This document shows positions 9,486 through 19,217 of a stretch of 64,000 bases of DNA, one piece after another. Positions within the stretch are counted from its first letter, which is position 1. The number at the start of each line of letters is the position of its first letter. The DNA comes from Skermania sp. ID1734 (lineage in GTDB: Bacteria > Actinomycetota > Actinomycetes > Mycobacteriales > Mycobacteriaceae): positions 124,001 to 188,000 of the forward strand of contig NZ_VLIY01000002.1 of NCBI RefSeq assembly GCF_007489285.1. The letters are read 5' to 3'. Below the pieces are notes generated by a model. That model made no database searches. It was not told the origin of the DNA and saw only the letters and a list, made by a program, of their open reading frames with translations. A program made the position numbers and the translations under genes.

Positions 9486-9688
9486 CGACGCCTCTGTGTC
9501 GTCGTCCCATTTTCAGCATCGTCTCCGGTAATCAACCGCGCACCCACCTCCATAGCCTCGCGGTTCTCCGGTTACCCCATCTGTCGGCCTTTTAGTTGGC
9601 GCCGCCACGGTTCGTGCAGGTCGTCACAGCACTAGAGTTCACGAATATAGTGGTGGTTATCTCTGCGGCACACGAAAGGAGCGGACCT

Positions 9689-10252
9689 GTGCGCCTGTTG
9701 GTCACCCGCGACGACTACTTCGCCGCAGCCATGAAGCTTTTGGGCAAGCAGGGCGCCGGCGCGCTCAAGATCGCACCGCTGTGCAAGGCGCTGAAGGTGA
9801 CCACCGGTTCCTTCTACGGCTACTTCGGCAGCTTCGACGGCTTCGTCGCCGAGTTCCTCGACTATTGGGAGGAGGCGCAGACCAAACGGATCGTGGAACT
9901 GTCCAATGCGCCGTCGGATCCCGCCGAGCGGATACATCTCATGAAGGAACTCACGGCCGGGCTTCCGCATGAGGCCGAAGCCGCGATCCGATCGTGGGCT
10001 CATACGAATCGCCAAGTGGCAGAAGCGCAAAGGCGCGTGGATGCGCGGCGGCAAGATGCACTGACCGAGATTCTGGTGCCGGTAGTCGGCTCTGTTCGGC
10101 TCGCGCAAACCCTGGCCATGATGGGTCTGACGTTGCTAGTTGGGTTGCAGCAGTTGCGCTCTCCGGTGACCAGGCGCGAGTTCGATCCGCTTTTCAACGA
10201 ATACGAGCAGGTGATCTTCGCGCATGCAGAAGGTCGAGCTGCAGCGTCGTAA
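9689..10252 (+). CDS. TetR-family transcriptional regulator
   Basis: This 187-residue protein has a TetR-type N-terminal DNA-binding domain: LGKQGAGALKIAPLCKALKVTTGSFYGYFGSFDG, in which the TTGSFYGYF recognition helix is diagnostic. The rest is a helical ligand domain without an identifiable ligand. I set the start at GTG 9689 because GAAAGGAG lies 7 bases upstream and the fold begins at once. Its promoter region is shared with the divergent DMT transporter gene, which is the likely target. It converges with the cyclase gene with 6 bases between the stops. Confidence 0.85.
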   Translation: MRLLVTRDDYFAAAMKLLGKQGAGALKIAPLCKALKVTTGSFYGYFGSFDGFVAEFLDYWEEAQTKRIVELSNAPSDPAERIHLMKELTAGLPHEAEAAIRSWAHTNRQVAEAQRRVDARRQDALTEILVPVVGSVRLAQTLAMMGLTLLVGLQQLRSPVTRREFDPLFNEYEQVIFAHAEGRAAAS

Positions 10253-10258
10253 GTCCAA

Positions 10259-11395
10259 TCAGCCCTCTCGCAATCGGTACAACGGTCTAGCGCCGTCATA
10301 ACCCTTCAACGCGAATTGCCCGGCGGGTTCACACGAGAAGGACTTCGGGTCGAGATGGGCGTACATGGCCTCGTCGAGGTAAATAGTGTCCCGTTTCGCA
10401 GTTGCCGCAATTCGGCTCGCGAGATTGACCGTTCGCCCGATCCAGTCGCCGGCCCGCGGCAGCGCCGGACCCCACGCAATGCCGGCATGCAAAGGTGGCA
10501 AACCGTCGGCACGCGCGGCACCGAAAATCCTTGAGATTGTGCGCGCTAGCGCATTCGGGTCGGAGGAGATCAGCATGACGGCGTCTCCAACGGTCTTGAC
10601 GAACCGGACCGGGGGTTCGATCGACTCAGTTGTCAGTCTGTCCAGCTGCTCGGCCAGTTCCGCAAGCTCAGTGGGCTCGGCAACCTCCCCGAGCGAGGTG
10701 AAACCGACGAGATCCGCGAAGCCGACCGCCAGATCTCTGCTCGGCACCCCCTCGTCGGTGAGCGTTGACGATGCCAGGCGTGTCGCGACGAGATGGGCCA
10801 GAATGTCCGCCTGGAACTGGGCGAGGCGGGTGACCTCAGAGGCGAGTCGAACCGCAACCTCGGAGTCGTCGCCTGCCGCGCTCAGCCGCAAATTGGTCAG
10901 TGATTCGACGGCGTCAGCCATCGCCCACAGGTTCCTGCCGAGGATGCGCGCCGCTGCGAACAATCCCGTTTCGTCGAGCCCGATTTGCCGGTACTCGATG
11001 AGGACCTGCGCCAACCGCAGATCGGCATCTCCATAGTCGGGTTCGGTCCGGCTCGCGACGCCGCGGCCCATCGCCCGAAACCAGCGTTCGACATCGTCGA
11101 GCGGTAGCCCGGCGAGTGACGCTATCTCCTCGAGGGTGTACTTCGGCCCGCGCGGTGTGAGCGCTTCTCGCATGACGAGATGTGCCAGCCGACCCTCTGC
11201 GGAGGCCTTGACCAGGCGCGGTGTCGAAACCCCCGCATCCGCAAGCCGAGAAAGCATTGCAAAGCGCTCTTGCCTTGCTGAAAAGTTGAGCCCGCGCAGT
11301 AGGCCTGCTTCGGAAAATTCTTGGAAGCGCGCGGTACGGCGCGTCCTCGACAAAAACCAGGACTGTGCTCGGCCGAGCGCCTCGTCGACACGCAT
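10259..11395 (-). CDS. class III adenylate cyclase with N-terminal regulatory domain
   Basis: This soluble 378-residue protein has an N-terminal helical domain of about 210 residues and a C-terminal class III cyclase domain. All catalytic residues are visible: metal-binding Asp228 (GFADLVGF) and Asp271 (VGDAV), adenine-selecting Lys267 and Asp317, and transition-state residues Asn324 and Arg328 in DWIGRTVNLASR. It should make cAMP from ATP. The layout and length match mycobacterial Rv2212 and Rv1264, whose N-terminal domain is autoinhibitory and responds to pH or fatty acids. A similar control here is inference. It is transcribed away from the uncharacterised gene at 11461-12468. Confidence 0.88.
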   Translation of the reverse strand: MRVDEALGRAQSWFLSRTRRTARFQEFSEAGLLRGLNFSARQERFAMLSRLADAGVSTPRLVKASAEGRLAHLVMREALTPRGPKYTLEEIASLAGLPLDDVERWFRAMGRGVASRTEPDYGDADLRLAQVLIEYRQIGLDETGLFAAARILGRNLWAMADAVESLTNLRLSAAGDDSEVAVRLASEVTRLAQFQADILAHLVATRLASSTLTDEGVPSRDLAVGFADLVGFTSLGEVAEPTELAELAEQLDRLTTESIEPPVRFVKTVGDAVMLISSDPNALARTISRIFGAARADGLPPLHAGIAWGPALPRAGDWIGRTVNLASRIAATAKRDTIYLDEAMYAHLDPKSFSCEPAGQFALKGYDGARPLYRLREG

Positions 11396-11460
11396 GCAGC
11401 TAGTTTCACATTCGGGTCATTACCCACGGACCGATTCCCGCCGAAGCGAGTCTCGCCGAA

Positions 11461-12468
11461 TCAGCGAAACGACGCCAATTGTGCGATCATTCCGAACTCC
11501 GGGTCCGCAGTTCCCCAAAAAGAATGCTGCGCCTTGCGGCCACCGGTCCGATACGCGGTTTCCAATAATGGCGGCAGCGGATCCCATGAGCCGATATCAC
11601 AGGCGAAGGCGCCTTCGCTGTTCTCATAGACCAGCACCCGGCTGATACCGCGACCCATGAAGTGACCTCGGTGCGTGGTCAACTCGATGTAGGCGATCGG
11701 TTTCGATCCGGCGAAGAACGCGCCGACCCGACGGGGCATCGCTGCGAGGTCGCGCTCGATCTCCGACTCGTCGAGGTGCACAGCCGTGCACGTGACGTAG
11801 CCGCGGGTCGGGAGCAGCAGCTGGGTCACCGGATGCATGGCGAGATGGATCTCGAATGTCTGCCCAAGCAGCCCGCCGCGCCGCAGCGGGGTGAAACGTC
11901 CTGCGGCACAGGAGAAATCCGGCCAGGCCGCGGGGTCCAGCAACAGCCGCAGCGCGGTGTCCGGGTTCGGGAGCGGAACGGGCGGATAGGTGGACCAGAC
12001 CTGGTCGGCGCCGGCGTTGCGGGGCGCGGCCAGCGGGCCGAGTCGGCCGTTGTGCAACCGGGCGGCGGGGTCGTAGGCGTCGCGTTCCACCCGGGTCGGA
12101 AAGGCAATGCCGTACGCCCGGCATTCGGGATCGGCCCACGCCCGGGGGAACCAGTCACCGACCAGTGCGGCCGCACCGGCGAGCAGTGCTTGCTCGTCCA
12201 GCGCTGGTCCGGATTTGCGGTGGCTGAGCGCATCGCCTCCGAACGCATCGCGAAATGCCGCGTGATCCTGTACGGAGATGCGTCGGCCGGTGCGGGCCCA
12301 GTACGTCGCGAGAACACCGTGCGCGAGCCGCAGATCGGCGACCGAACGCTGCTCCGGAGGGCGTCGGTAGAAGGACGAAATGAGGAATCCGGTGACCCAC
12401 CATCCCGCGGTGGGCGCAACAATCGATGACCCCGCGAGCATCGGAGCGCCACTGATCAAGCTGCGCAT
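11461..12468 (-). CDS. conserved protein of unknown function
   Basis: I do not recognise a family for this 335-residue protein. It has no transmembrane segment except a possible weak hydrophobic patch near residues 10-30 (GSSIVAPTAGWWVTGFLISS). The second half looks globular and beta-rich, with paired aromatic segments such as GRFTPLRRGGLLGQTFEIH and GHFMGRGISRVLVYEN. Three cysteines are scattered. It lies downstream of icd2 on the same strand but behind a strong hairpin, so it is probably separately transcribed. Codon use matches its neighbours, so I treat it as a real gene. Confidence 0.65.
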   Translation of the reverse strand: MRSLISGAPMLAGSSIVAPTAGWWVTGFLISSFYRRPPEQRSVADLRLAHGVLATYWARTGRRISVQDHAAFRDAFGGDALSHRKSGPALDEQALLAGAAALVGDWFPRAWADPECRAYGIAFPTRVERDAYDPAARLHNGRLGPLAAPRNAGADQVWSTYPPVPLPNPDTALRLLLDPAAWPDFSCAAGRFTPLRRGGLLGQTFEIHLAMHPVTQLLLPTRGYVTCTAVHLDESEIERDLAAMPRRVGAFFAGSKPIAYIELTTHRGHFMGRGISRVLVYENSEGAFACDIGSWDPLPPLLETAYRTGGRKAQHSFWGTADPEFGMIAQLASFR

Positions 12469-12489
12469 ACGGTCCCCCTCACGTCGGTG

Positions 12490-12542
12490 CGCGGGACACC
12501 AAGTGTCATTTTCGGCGCTCGACTGGCACCTGGTGTCCCGCG
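12490..12542 (-). terminator. hairpin downstream of icd2
   Basis: CGCGGGACACCA at 12490-12501 pairs perfectly with TGGTGTCCCGCG at 12531-12542. After one mismatch the stem continues inward (GTG with CAC, then a wobble and a further pair). It starts 8 bases past the icd2 stop codon and looks like its terminator. Confidence 0.6.
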
Positions 12543-12549
12543 GCGGCCG

Positions 12550-14787
12550 TCAGTCGTTAGCCCCCGCCAACGCGGAATTGAACGTCTTGCTCGGCCGCAT
12601 GACGTCCGCGGTCTTGTCCTTGTCCGCCGCGTAGTAGCCGCCGATGTCCACCCGCTGGCCTTGGACTTCGTTGAGCTCGCGGACGATGGTCTCTTCGTTC
12701 TCGCGCAATGTCTTGGCAAGTTGGGCGAACTGCTGCTGCAACTCCGGATCTTCGTCCTGCTCGGCAAGCTCCTCTGCCCAATACAGGGCGAGGTAGAACT
12801 GGCTGCCGCGATTGTCGAGCTCGCCGACCTTGCGTGACGGGCCCTTGTTGTTGTCCAGCAGCTTGCCGGTGGCCGCGTCGAGCGTCTTGGCCAGGATGGC
12901 TGCCTTTTTGTTGTCGGTCTTGCGGCCCAGGTCTTCGAGGCTCACGGCCAAGGCGAGGAATTCACCGAGCGAGTCCCAGCGCAGATGGTTCTCCTCCACC
13001 AGCTGCTTGACGTGCTTGGGCGCCGAACCGCCCGCACCCGTTTCATACAGGCCGCCACCGGCCATCAGCGGCACGATCGAGAGCATCTTCGCGCTCGTAC
13101 CCAATTCCAGGATCGGGAACAGGTCGGTCAGGTAGTCGCGCAGGATGTTGCCGGTCGCGGCGATGGTGTCCAGGCCACGCATGGCGCGTTCCAATGTGTA
13201 GCGCATGGAACGCACCTGGGACATGATCTGAATGTCGAGGCCTTCGGTGTCGTGATCCTTCAGGTAGGTCTTGACCTTCTTGATCAGCTCGTTTTCGTGC
13301 GGGCGGTACGGGTCCAGCCAGAACAGCACCGGCATGCCCGAGTTGCGGGCCCGGGTGACGGCCAGCTTGACCCAGTCGCGGATGGGTGCGTCCTTGACCG
13401 TGCACATGCGCCAGATGTCGCCGGCCTCCACATGCTGGGTCAGCAGTATCTCGCCGGTCTCGATGTCGACGATGTTCGCGTCACCGTCCTCGGGAATTTC
13501 GAACGTCTTGTCGTGGGAGCCGTACTCTTCGGCCTTCTGTGCCATGAGCCCGACGTTGGGCACGGTGCCCATCGTGCGAGGGTCGAAGGCGCCGTTGGTC
13601 TTACAGAAGTTGATGATCTCCTGGTAGATCCGGGCGAAGGTGGATTCGGGCATGACGGCTTTGGTGTCCTTCGGCCGGCCGTCGGCGCCGTACATCTTGC
13701 CGCCGGCGCGGATCATCGCGGGCATCGAGGCGTCCACGATCACGTCGCTGGGCGAATGGAAGTTCGAGATGCCGTTGGCCGAATCGACCATGGCGAGTTC
13801 GGGGCGGTGTTCGTGACAGGCGTGCAGATCCTGAATGATCTCGTCGCGCTGCGAGCTGGGCAGCGTCTCGATTTTGTCGTACAGGTCGACCAGACCGTTG
13901 TTGACGTTGACGCCCAATTCGTCGAACAGCTTCTGATGCTTTTCGAAGGCGTCTTTGTAGAAGATCCGCACCGCGTGACCGAACACGATGGGGTGCGACA
14001 CCTTCATCATCGTGGCTTTGACGTGCAGCGAGAACATCACGCCGGTCTTGCGGGCATCCTCCATCTGCTCCTCGTAGAACTCCAGCAAGGCCTTCTTGCT
14101 CATGAACATGCTGTCGATGATGTCGCCCTCGCCCATCTTGACCTCGGGCTTGAGCACAATGGTTTCGCCGCTCTTGGTCACCAGTTCCATCTTCAGGTCG
14201 CGTGCGCGGTCCAGCGTCATCGACTTCTCGCCGTGATAGAAGTCGCCGTGCTTCATGTGCGCCACATGCGAGCGCGAGGCCATCGACCACTCGCCCATGC
14301 TGTGCGGGTGCTTTCGGGCGTACTCCTTCACGGCCTTGGGTGCGCGACGGTCGGAGTTGCCTTCGCGCAGCACCGGGTTCACGGCGCTGCCCAGGCACTT
14401 GGCGTAGCGATTACGAATCTCGGTTTCTTCCTCGGTCTTCGGATCCTGCGGGAAGTCCGGCAGGTCGTAGCCCTTTGACTGCAGTTCTTTGATCGCCGAC
14501 ACCAACTGCGGCACGGACGCGCTGATGTTGGGCAGCTTGATGATGTTGGTGTCCGGCTCCTGAGTCAGGCGTCCGAGTTCGCCAAGGTTGTCGGGTACCC
14601 GCTGCTCTTCGGTGAGGCGGTCGGGAAACTCGGCCAGGATGCGGGCAGCCAGGGAGATGTCGCTGGTCTCGATGTTGATGCCGGCCGGCTCGGTAAACGC
14701 GCGCACGATCGGCAGAAAGGCGGCAGTCGCCAAAAACGGCGCCTCGTCGGTCAGCGTGTAGATGATGGTCGGCTGCTGGGCATTCAT
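12550..14787 (-). CDS. icd2: monomeric NADP-dependent isocitrate dehydrogenase
   Basis: The 745-residue product is the monomeric type of isocitrate dehydrogenase, oxidatively decarboxylating isocitrate to 2-oxoglutarate with NADP in the TCA cycle. Family segments are clear: the N-terminus [20 protein letters not shown], the isocitrate-binding region [34 protein letters not shown], and the [13 protein letters not shown]-like segment near residue 590 (here [15 protein letters not shown]). The length equals Icd2 of M. tuberculosis (745). It is unrelated to the short dimeric Icd1 type. It is divergent from the enoyl-CoA hydratase gene across about 127 bases. Confidence 0.96.
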   Translation of the reverse strand: MNAQQPTIIYTLTDEAPFLATAAFLPIVRAFTEPAGINIETSDISLAARILAEFPDRLTEEQRVPDNLGELGRLTQEPDTNIIKLPNISASVPQLVSAIKELQSKGYDLPDFPQDPKTEEETEIRNRYAKCLGSAVNPVLREGNSDRRAPKAVKEYARKHPHSMGEWSMASRSHVAHMKHGDFYHGEKSMTLDRARDLKMELVTKSGETIVLKPEVKMGEGDIIDSMFMSKKALLEFYEEQMEDARKTGVMFSLHVKATMMKVSHPIVFGHAVRIFYKDAFEKHQKLFDELGVNVNNGLVDLYDKIETLPSSQRDEIIQDLHACHEHRPELAMVDSANGISNFHSPSDVIVDASMPAMIRAGGKMYGADGRPKDTKAVMPESTFARIYQEIINFCKTNGAFDPRTMGTVPNVGLMAQKAEEYGSHDKTFEIPEDGDANIVDIETGEILLTQHVEAGDIWRMCTVKDAPIRDWVKLAVTRARNSGMPVLFWLDPYRPHENELIKKVKTYLKDHDTEGLDIQIMSQVRSMRYTLERAMRGLDTIAATGNILRDYLTDLFPILELGTSAKMLSIVPLMAGGGLYETGAGGSAPKHVKQLVEENHLRWDSLGEFLALAVSLEDLGRKTDNKKAAILAKTLDAATGKLLDNNKGPSRKVGELDNRGSQFYLALYWAEELAEQDEDPELQQQFAQLAKTLRENEETIVRELNEVQGQRVDIGGYYAADKDKTADVMRPSKTFNSALAGAND

Positions 14788-14914
14788 TGTGTGTGCTCCC
14801 GGCGTGGAGTGTTCTGGTCAGATTCAGGTCAATCTTTCCAGTTCCCTCCTGCGCGTGCCGATGGAAGGCGGGCAGGATGACCAAGAAATTGATTCTCGAC
14901 GTAAGGACGCGCCG

Positions 14915-15691
14915 ATGGACAGCCCGCTCGATATCGCCACACAAGGACCGACGCAGGTCTGGACGATCAATTTGCCGCGCGTGGGAAACGCCATCACGGA
15001 CAGGTCGTTCATCACCGCTTTCGAGGCTGCGATCGACGCAGCCAACGCCGACACCGACGTTCGGGCGGTGATACTCACCGGTGCCGGCAAGATTTTCTCC
15101 GCCGGTGGCAACGTCAAGGAAATGGCCGACCGCCGGGGCATGTTCGGCCTCGATGAACGCGCCCAGCGGTACGCCTATGTCGATGGGATTCAACGGATTC
15201 CGCGGGCCCTTGCGCGTTTCGAGGTGCCGTTGATCGGTGCGATCAACGGAGCTGCCGTGGGTGCCGGATGCGATCTGGCGATGATGTGCGATCTGCGAAT
15301 AGCCTCCGAGCGCGCGTCGTTTGCGGAGAGTTTCGTGCAGGTCGGTTTGATTCCGGGGGATGGTGGCACCTGGTTTCTGCCGCGGGCGGTCGGTTGGGAA
15401 CGAGCCGCGGAAATGACATTCACCGGCGACCGGGTCGACGCCGCGACGGCGCGGGATTGGGGGATGGTCGGTCGCGTGGTGCCGCACGAGGAACTGTTAC
15501 CGGCCGCGCACGAATTGGCTGACCGCATCACGAAGAACCCCGCCCACGCCTTACGCATGGCCAAACGACTGCTGCACGAATCCCGCACCGGTGTGCTCGA
15601 ATCGGTGCTCGGTATGGCCGCGGCCATGCAGCCACTCATGCACGCCGACCCCGAACATGCCCAGCGCGTGGCGAAGTGGCGGACAAGCTGA
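14915..15691 (+). CDS. enoyl-CoA hydratase/isomerase family protein
   Basis: This 258-residue crotonase-fold protein has the two oxyanion-hole segments: AGKIFSAGGNVKEM at about residue 65 and INGAAVGAGCDLAMMCDLRIAS at about 110. It also has FAESFVQVGLIPGDGGTWFLPR, where the glutamate-bearing loop of true hydratases normally lies. It probably acts on short or medium acyl-CoA in fatty acid or amino acid breakdown. I placed the start at ATG 14915, preceded by AAGGA, since the longer frame would run back into the promoter region of icd2. Confidence 0.88.
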   Translation: MDSPLDIATQGPTQVWTINLPRVGNAITDRSFITAFEAAIDAANADTDVRAVILTGAGKIFSAGGNVKEMADRRGMFGLDERAQRYAYVDGIQRIPRALARFEVPLIGAINGAAVGAGCDLAMMCDLRIASERASFAESFVQVGLIPGDGGTWFLPRAVGWERAAEMTFTGDRVDAATARDWGMVGRVVPHEELLPAAHELADRITKNPAHALRMAKRLLHESRTGVLESVLGMAAAMQPLMHADPEHAQRVAKWRTS

Positions 15692-15926
15692 CTCTTGTGC
15701 GCAGCGCACGAGGCGGTGGCCGGATTTCGGGTTGTCCGACCGTTGTTTCACCCCCGTCGGCTGACTAGCGTTTTCGGTATTCCGCCAGCGCCGAATGGGA
15801 AGCTCGACGAAGCGTCGGATGGTGTAATGCTGAGGGCGTCAAGCACTTTCACGAACATCGTAGTTATTCGGAGCTGACACCTCACGCTTCCCGACGGCGC
15901 CATCCGCGATCAGACAGGGGACGCCC
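15692..15926. other. promoter region upstream of gabD2
   Basis: No gene is supported in these 235 bases. TTCACGAACATCGTAG at about 15848-15863 resembles TTCACGAATATAGTGG upstream of the TetR gene at 9689, matching at 13 of 16 positions. It may be a promoter or operator, but the match is weak. Confidence 0.35.
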
Positions 15927-17504
15927 ATGGCTTCGACCACCGTTATCAATTCGGCGCTGCCGCCCTCGCTTACGGCAGACCGCCTGCAGGTGCTTGCGGG
16001 ACATGTCACGGCGTCCGGCGAGGAGACCGTAACCGCCTATGCTCCCTACACCGGCGCACAGATCACGAAACTGCCGGTCTCGAGCCAGTCGGACGTCGCG
16101 ACGGCGTTCATGGACGCGCGTATCGCCCAACAAGCGTGGGCGGACACACCGATTCGCGAGCGCGCCGCGATCATGTTGCGCTTTCACGACCTCGTTTTGC
16201 GTCGCCAGGCCGAGGTTCTCGACCTGATTCAGCTCGAGAACGGCAAGACCCGCCGGGATGCGTTTCTCGAAGTGCTCGACATCGGGCTCACCGCCCGGTA
16301 CTACGCCCGCACCGCCGCGAAGCTGCTCTCTTCGAAGCGGCGACGCGGGGCATTTCCGGTGCTCACCCGTACCGCGGAGCTGCGTCATCCGAAGGGCGTC
16401 GTGGCTATCGTTTCGCCGTGGAACTACCCGCTGAGCCTCGCCGCCGGCGACACCATTCCGGCGCTGCTCGCGGGCAACGCCGTGGTCCAGAAGCCCGATA
16501 CTCAGACGGCGCTCACGGCGCTGTGGGCCCATGACCTGATGCGCACGGCGGGGCTTCCAGAGGGCTTGTGGCAGATTGTCATCGGGTCGGGCAGCAAGAT
16601 CGGCGGAACGCTGATGAACAACGCCGATTACGTTATGTTCACTGGCTCCACAAGTTCCGGGCGCCGGATAGCGAGCGAGGCCGGCAAACGCCTGATCGGC
16701 TCGTCACTGGAGTTGGGCGGCAAGAACGCCATGCTCGTGCTGGCCGACGCGGACATCGATCGTGCCGCCGGCGGTGCGGTCGACGCGTGCTTTCCGTCCT
16801 CGGGCCAGTTGTGCGTCTCAGTGGAAAGGCTCTACGTCCACGAGGACGTTTACGGTCAGTTTGTCGCCAAGTTCACCGAGAAGACAGGCCGTCTGCGGAT
16901 TGGCGCCGGTTACGACTTCAACTATGACGTCGGTTCGCTGACCAACCCCGCCCAACTCGAGACCGTTTCCGCGCACGTGCAGGACGCAGTCGAAAAGGGA
17001 GCGGTCGTGCTGGCGGGCGGGCGGGCAAGGCCTGACCTGGGGCCGCTGTTCTTCGAGCCGACCGCGCTCACCGGCGTCACGCCCGATATGAAGCTGCACA
17101 GGGAAGAGACGTTCGGACCGGTGGTGTCGATCTATCCGGTCTCCTCCGATGACGAGGCGGTGGCCCTGGCCAACGACACGTCGTATGGTCTGAACGCCAG
17201 CGTGTGGAGCCGCAGTGCCTCTCATTCGCAAGCGATCGCCGCCCGGCTGCACGCCGGAACCGTGAACATCAACGAAGCGTTCGCCGCCGCCTGGGGCAGC
17301 GTCGATGCTCCGATGGGTGGGATGGGCGATTCGGGTCTCGGCCGCCGCCACGGCTCGGAAGGTTTGCTCAAGTACACCGAGCCGCAAACCATCGCTCGGC
17401 AACGGCTCATTGGTTTCACGCCACCGCGCGGCGTCCCGTACCCGGTGTGGGCGAAGACGATGACCACGGCGCTGAAGGTGATGAAGGGCGCCCGGGTCAA
17501 GTAG
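15927..17504 (+). CDS. gabD2: succinate-semialdehyde dehydrogenase, GabD2 type
   Basis: The 525-residue aldehyde dehydrogenase oxidises an aldehyde, probably succinic semialdehyde, to the acid with NAD(P). Catalytic residues are present: Asn166 in SPWNYP, Glu262 in LELGGKN, and the nucleophile Cys296 in SSGQLCVS. EETFGPVVSIYPV and the closing MGGMGDSGLGRRHG follow the family. Length and sequence style match GabD2 (Rv1731, 518 residues), which together with a 2-oxoglutarate decarboxylase was proposed to bypass part of the TCA cycle. The nearby icd2 supplies 2-oxoglutarate, but the two are not co-transcribed. Confidence 0.88.
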   Translation: MASTTVINSALPPSLTADRLQVLAGHVTASGEETVTAYAPYTGAQITKLPVSSQSDVATAFMDARIAQQAWADTPIRERAAIMLRFHDLVLRRQAEVLDLIQLENGKTRRDAFLEVLDIGLTARYYARTAAKLLSSKRRRGAFPVLTRTAELRHPKGVVAIVSPWNYPLSLAAGDTIPALLAGNAVVQKPDTQTALTALWAHDLMRTAGLPEGLWQIVIGSGSKIGGTLMNNADYVMFTGSTSSGRRIASEAGKRLIGSSLELGGKNAMLVLADADIDRAAGGAVDACFPSSGQLCVSVERLYVHEDVYGQFVAKFTEKTGRLRIGAGYDFNYDVGSLTNPAQLETVSAHVQDAVEKGAVVLAGGRARPDLGPLFFEPTALTGVTPDMKLHREETFGPVVSIYPVSSDDEAVALANDTSYGLNASVWSRSASHSQAIAARLHAGTVNINEAFAAAWGSVDAPMGGMGDSGLGRRHGSEGLLKYTEPQTIARQRLIGFTPPRGVPYPVWAKTMTTALKVMKGARVK

Positions 17505-17513
17505 CGCCCTTCA
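17482..17513 (+). terminator. hairpin overlapping the gabD2 stop codon
   Basis: TGAAGGGCGC at 17482-17491 and GCGCCCTTCA at 17504-17513 are perfectly complementary across a 12-base loop. The stem spans the end of gabD2 and lies between two convergent genes, so it may serve both. Confidence 0.6.
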
Positions 17514-17532
17514 CGTCATCGCGGTCTTTGCC

Positions 17533-17817
17533 TCACCTCAGTCGCGCGGCACCCGCCCGGCGCCCGGTGACACCGAGGTATATGGCGATCAGAATTGCGG
17601 CGACGACGATTCCTATCAGGAACGGGATCCATTCGAAGCCGCCGTTTTCGTTGTGGTAGCCGAGCTTGTAGGAAATCCATGACCCCGCCAGGGATCCGAC
17701 GAACCCCAGGACGATCGTCATGATGATGCCGATGTTCTGCTTGCCCGGCATGACCAGCCGAGCGAGCGCTCCGATGATCAAACCGACCACGATTGCGCTG
17801 ATAATCGTTCCAATCAC
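17533..17817 (-). CDS. GlsB/YeaQ/YmgE-family membrane protein
   Basis: This 94-residue protein has three hydrophobic helices: GTIISAIVVGLIIGALARLV, IGIIMTIVLGFVGSLAGSWI and IPFLIGIVVAAILIAIYLGV. The glycine-rich ALARLVMPGKQ and GFVGSLAG segments are the signature of the GlsB/YeaQ/YmgE (transglycosylase-associated) family, stress-induced inner membrane proteins without a known biochemical role. It ends in a short basic tail. The start ATG at 17817 follows GGAGAAG. It converges with gabD2. Confidence 0.85.
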   Translation of the reverse strand: MIGTIISAIVVGLIIGALARLVMPGKQNIGIIMTIVLGFVGSLAGSWISYKLGYHNENGGFEWIPFLIGIVVAAILIAIYLGVTGRRAGAARLR

Positions 17818-17964
17818 GGCTTCTCCTTACACCTCGGCCCAACACCAGTTGTTGGGGCAGCGACAGAAGTAAGGTTCCCAACTTTGGTGAATATCTAACG
17901 CTTTCCGCGATGTATACCGAGACTGTGATGTTTCTTTGGTTGGCCGGCTCGAGGTAATCCGCTG

Positions 17965-19035
17965 TCAGCCCACCGGTCCGGCGACGAGTTGGATGGTCGA
18001 CGAATGCGGCTGGCCCTGGGGATCGGTCCAGTCCACCGACACGCGGTCACCCGGGTGATGCTGGTCCATCGCCGCGGTCAGGGCGGTCGCCGACGTGACC
18101 GGCGCGGCGTCGAGTTTGGTGATAACCGCGCCGGTGACCAGTCCCGCTTGCTCGGCGGGCGCGCCCGCGACGACGGCGTGCACCAGCGCCCCAGAACCGT
18201 TGGCGTCGCTCACGGAGACGCCGAGCATCGCGGTCGCACCGATGTGCACGGCGGTCGACGCGGCGCCAGCTTCGATCTGCCGGGCAACCGGTAACACGTC
18301 GTCGATCGGGATCGCGAACCCCTCGCCACCGCGTGAGCCGAGCCGGTAGCGGGCTGTGGCGGCGGTGTCGACTCCGATCACCTGGCCGTTGGCGGACACG
18401 AGCGGACCACCGGAATCGCCGGGTTCGATGTCGGCGGCGACCTGGATCAGACCGCGCAATTGCTCCGCGCCACCGGTCACATCATCGTTGGCGGTGATGG
18501 TTTGGTTGAGCCCGGTGATCCGGCCGGGCGCTACCGTCGGTGCGCCGCCGACGCCGCCGGCGTTGCCCACCCCCGCGACGTCGTCACCCACTCGAGCCGC
18601 GCCGGAGGCGCCGAGCGGAGCCGTCGTCAGCCCGCTCGCATTGGTGAGATGGAGGACGGCAATATCGGAGGCACGGTCGAAGCCGGTGACAACGGCGCCG
18701 TAGGTCCTGCCGTTGCCGATGTCGGTAACCGAGATGTCGGTGGCGCCCTCGACCACATGGTTGTTGGTTATGACGTCATCGGCGGGCGTCACCACGATGC
18801 CCGTGCCGGCGCCGACCGCACCTTCAAGTCCCAATTGAGTATTGACATCGACGAGTCCCGGAACGACGCGCGCGGCAACGGCTTGCCAATCCGGCGCAGC
18901 CGTCTGCGAAAGTCCCTGGGCCGCACCGACTGCAGTGCCCGCGGCGCCGAGAACGAATGCGGCACCGACGATTCCGGCAATCCGGACAGATACACCGATC
19001 GGGACAGCTGTGGAGCAACCAGGTCGAATGTGCAT
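17965..19035 (-). CDS. secreted trypsin-like serine protease with PDZ domain (PepA-like)
   Basis: The 356-residue product has a signal sequence (VRIAGIVGAAFVLGAAG, about residues 17-33), a chymotrypsin-fold S1C protease domain, and a C-terminal PDZ domain (about residues 265-350). The triad is complete: His93 in TNNHVVEG, Asp124 in RASDIAVL and Ser208 in EPGDSGGPL. It is like HtrA/PepA (Rv0125, 355 residues) and should act in the cell envelope or outside. I start it at ATG 19035 because GGAGGAGG lies directly upstream; an ATG five codons earlier overlaps that site. It is divergent from the APC permease gene. Confidence 0.9.
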   Translation of the reverse strand: MHIRPGCSTAVPIGVSVRIAGIVGAAFVLGAAGTAVGAAQGLSQTAAPDWQAVAARVVPGLVDVNTQLGLEGAVGAGTGIVVTPADDVITNNHVVEGATDISVTDIGNGRTYGAVVTGFDRASDIAVLHLTNASGLTTAPLGASGAARVGDDVAGVGNAGGVGGAPTVAPGRITGLNQTITANDDVTGGAEQLRGLIQVAADIEPGDSGGPLVSANGQVIGVDTAATARYRLGSRGGEGFAIPIDDVLPVARQIEAGAASTAVHIGATAMLGVSVSDANGSGALVHAVVAGAPAEQAGLVTGAVITKLDAAPVTSATALTAAMDQHHPGDRVSVDWTDPQGQPHSSTIQLVAGPVG

Positions 19036-19217
19036 GGTTACCTCCTCCAATGCCGCAGACTCTCAATGAATCTAGGCGCTTGTTGTGATGCCCGGGTTGG
19101 CCTGGTGGCAAACCGTATTGTGAGTCACGCTAAGGTGCGACGCGCCCGCGCGCGGGTTATTGACGCCGGCATTCGGCGCGGCGACGATTCTCAATCATTG
19201 CTCCGACAGGACGGCGG

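Noticed and set aside
12985-14478. A 497-residue plus-strand open frame
   Set aside because: It is antisense to icd2, an unmistakable enzyme gene.
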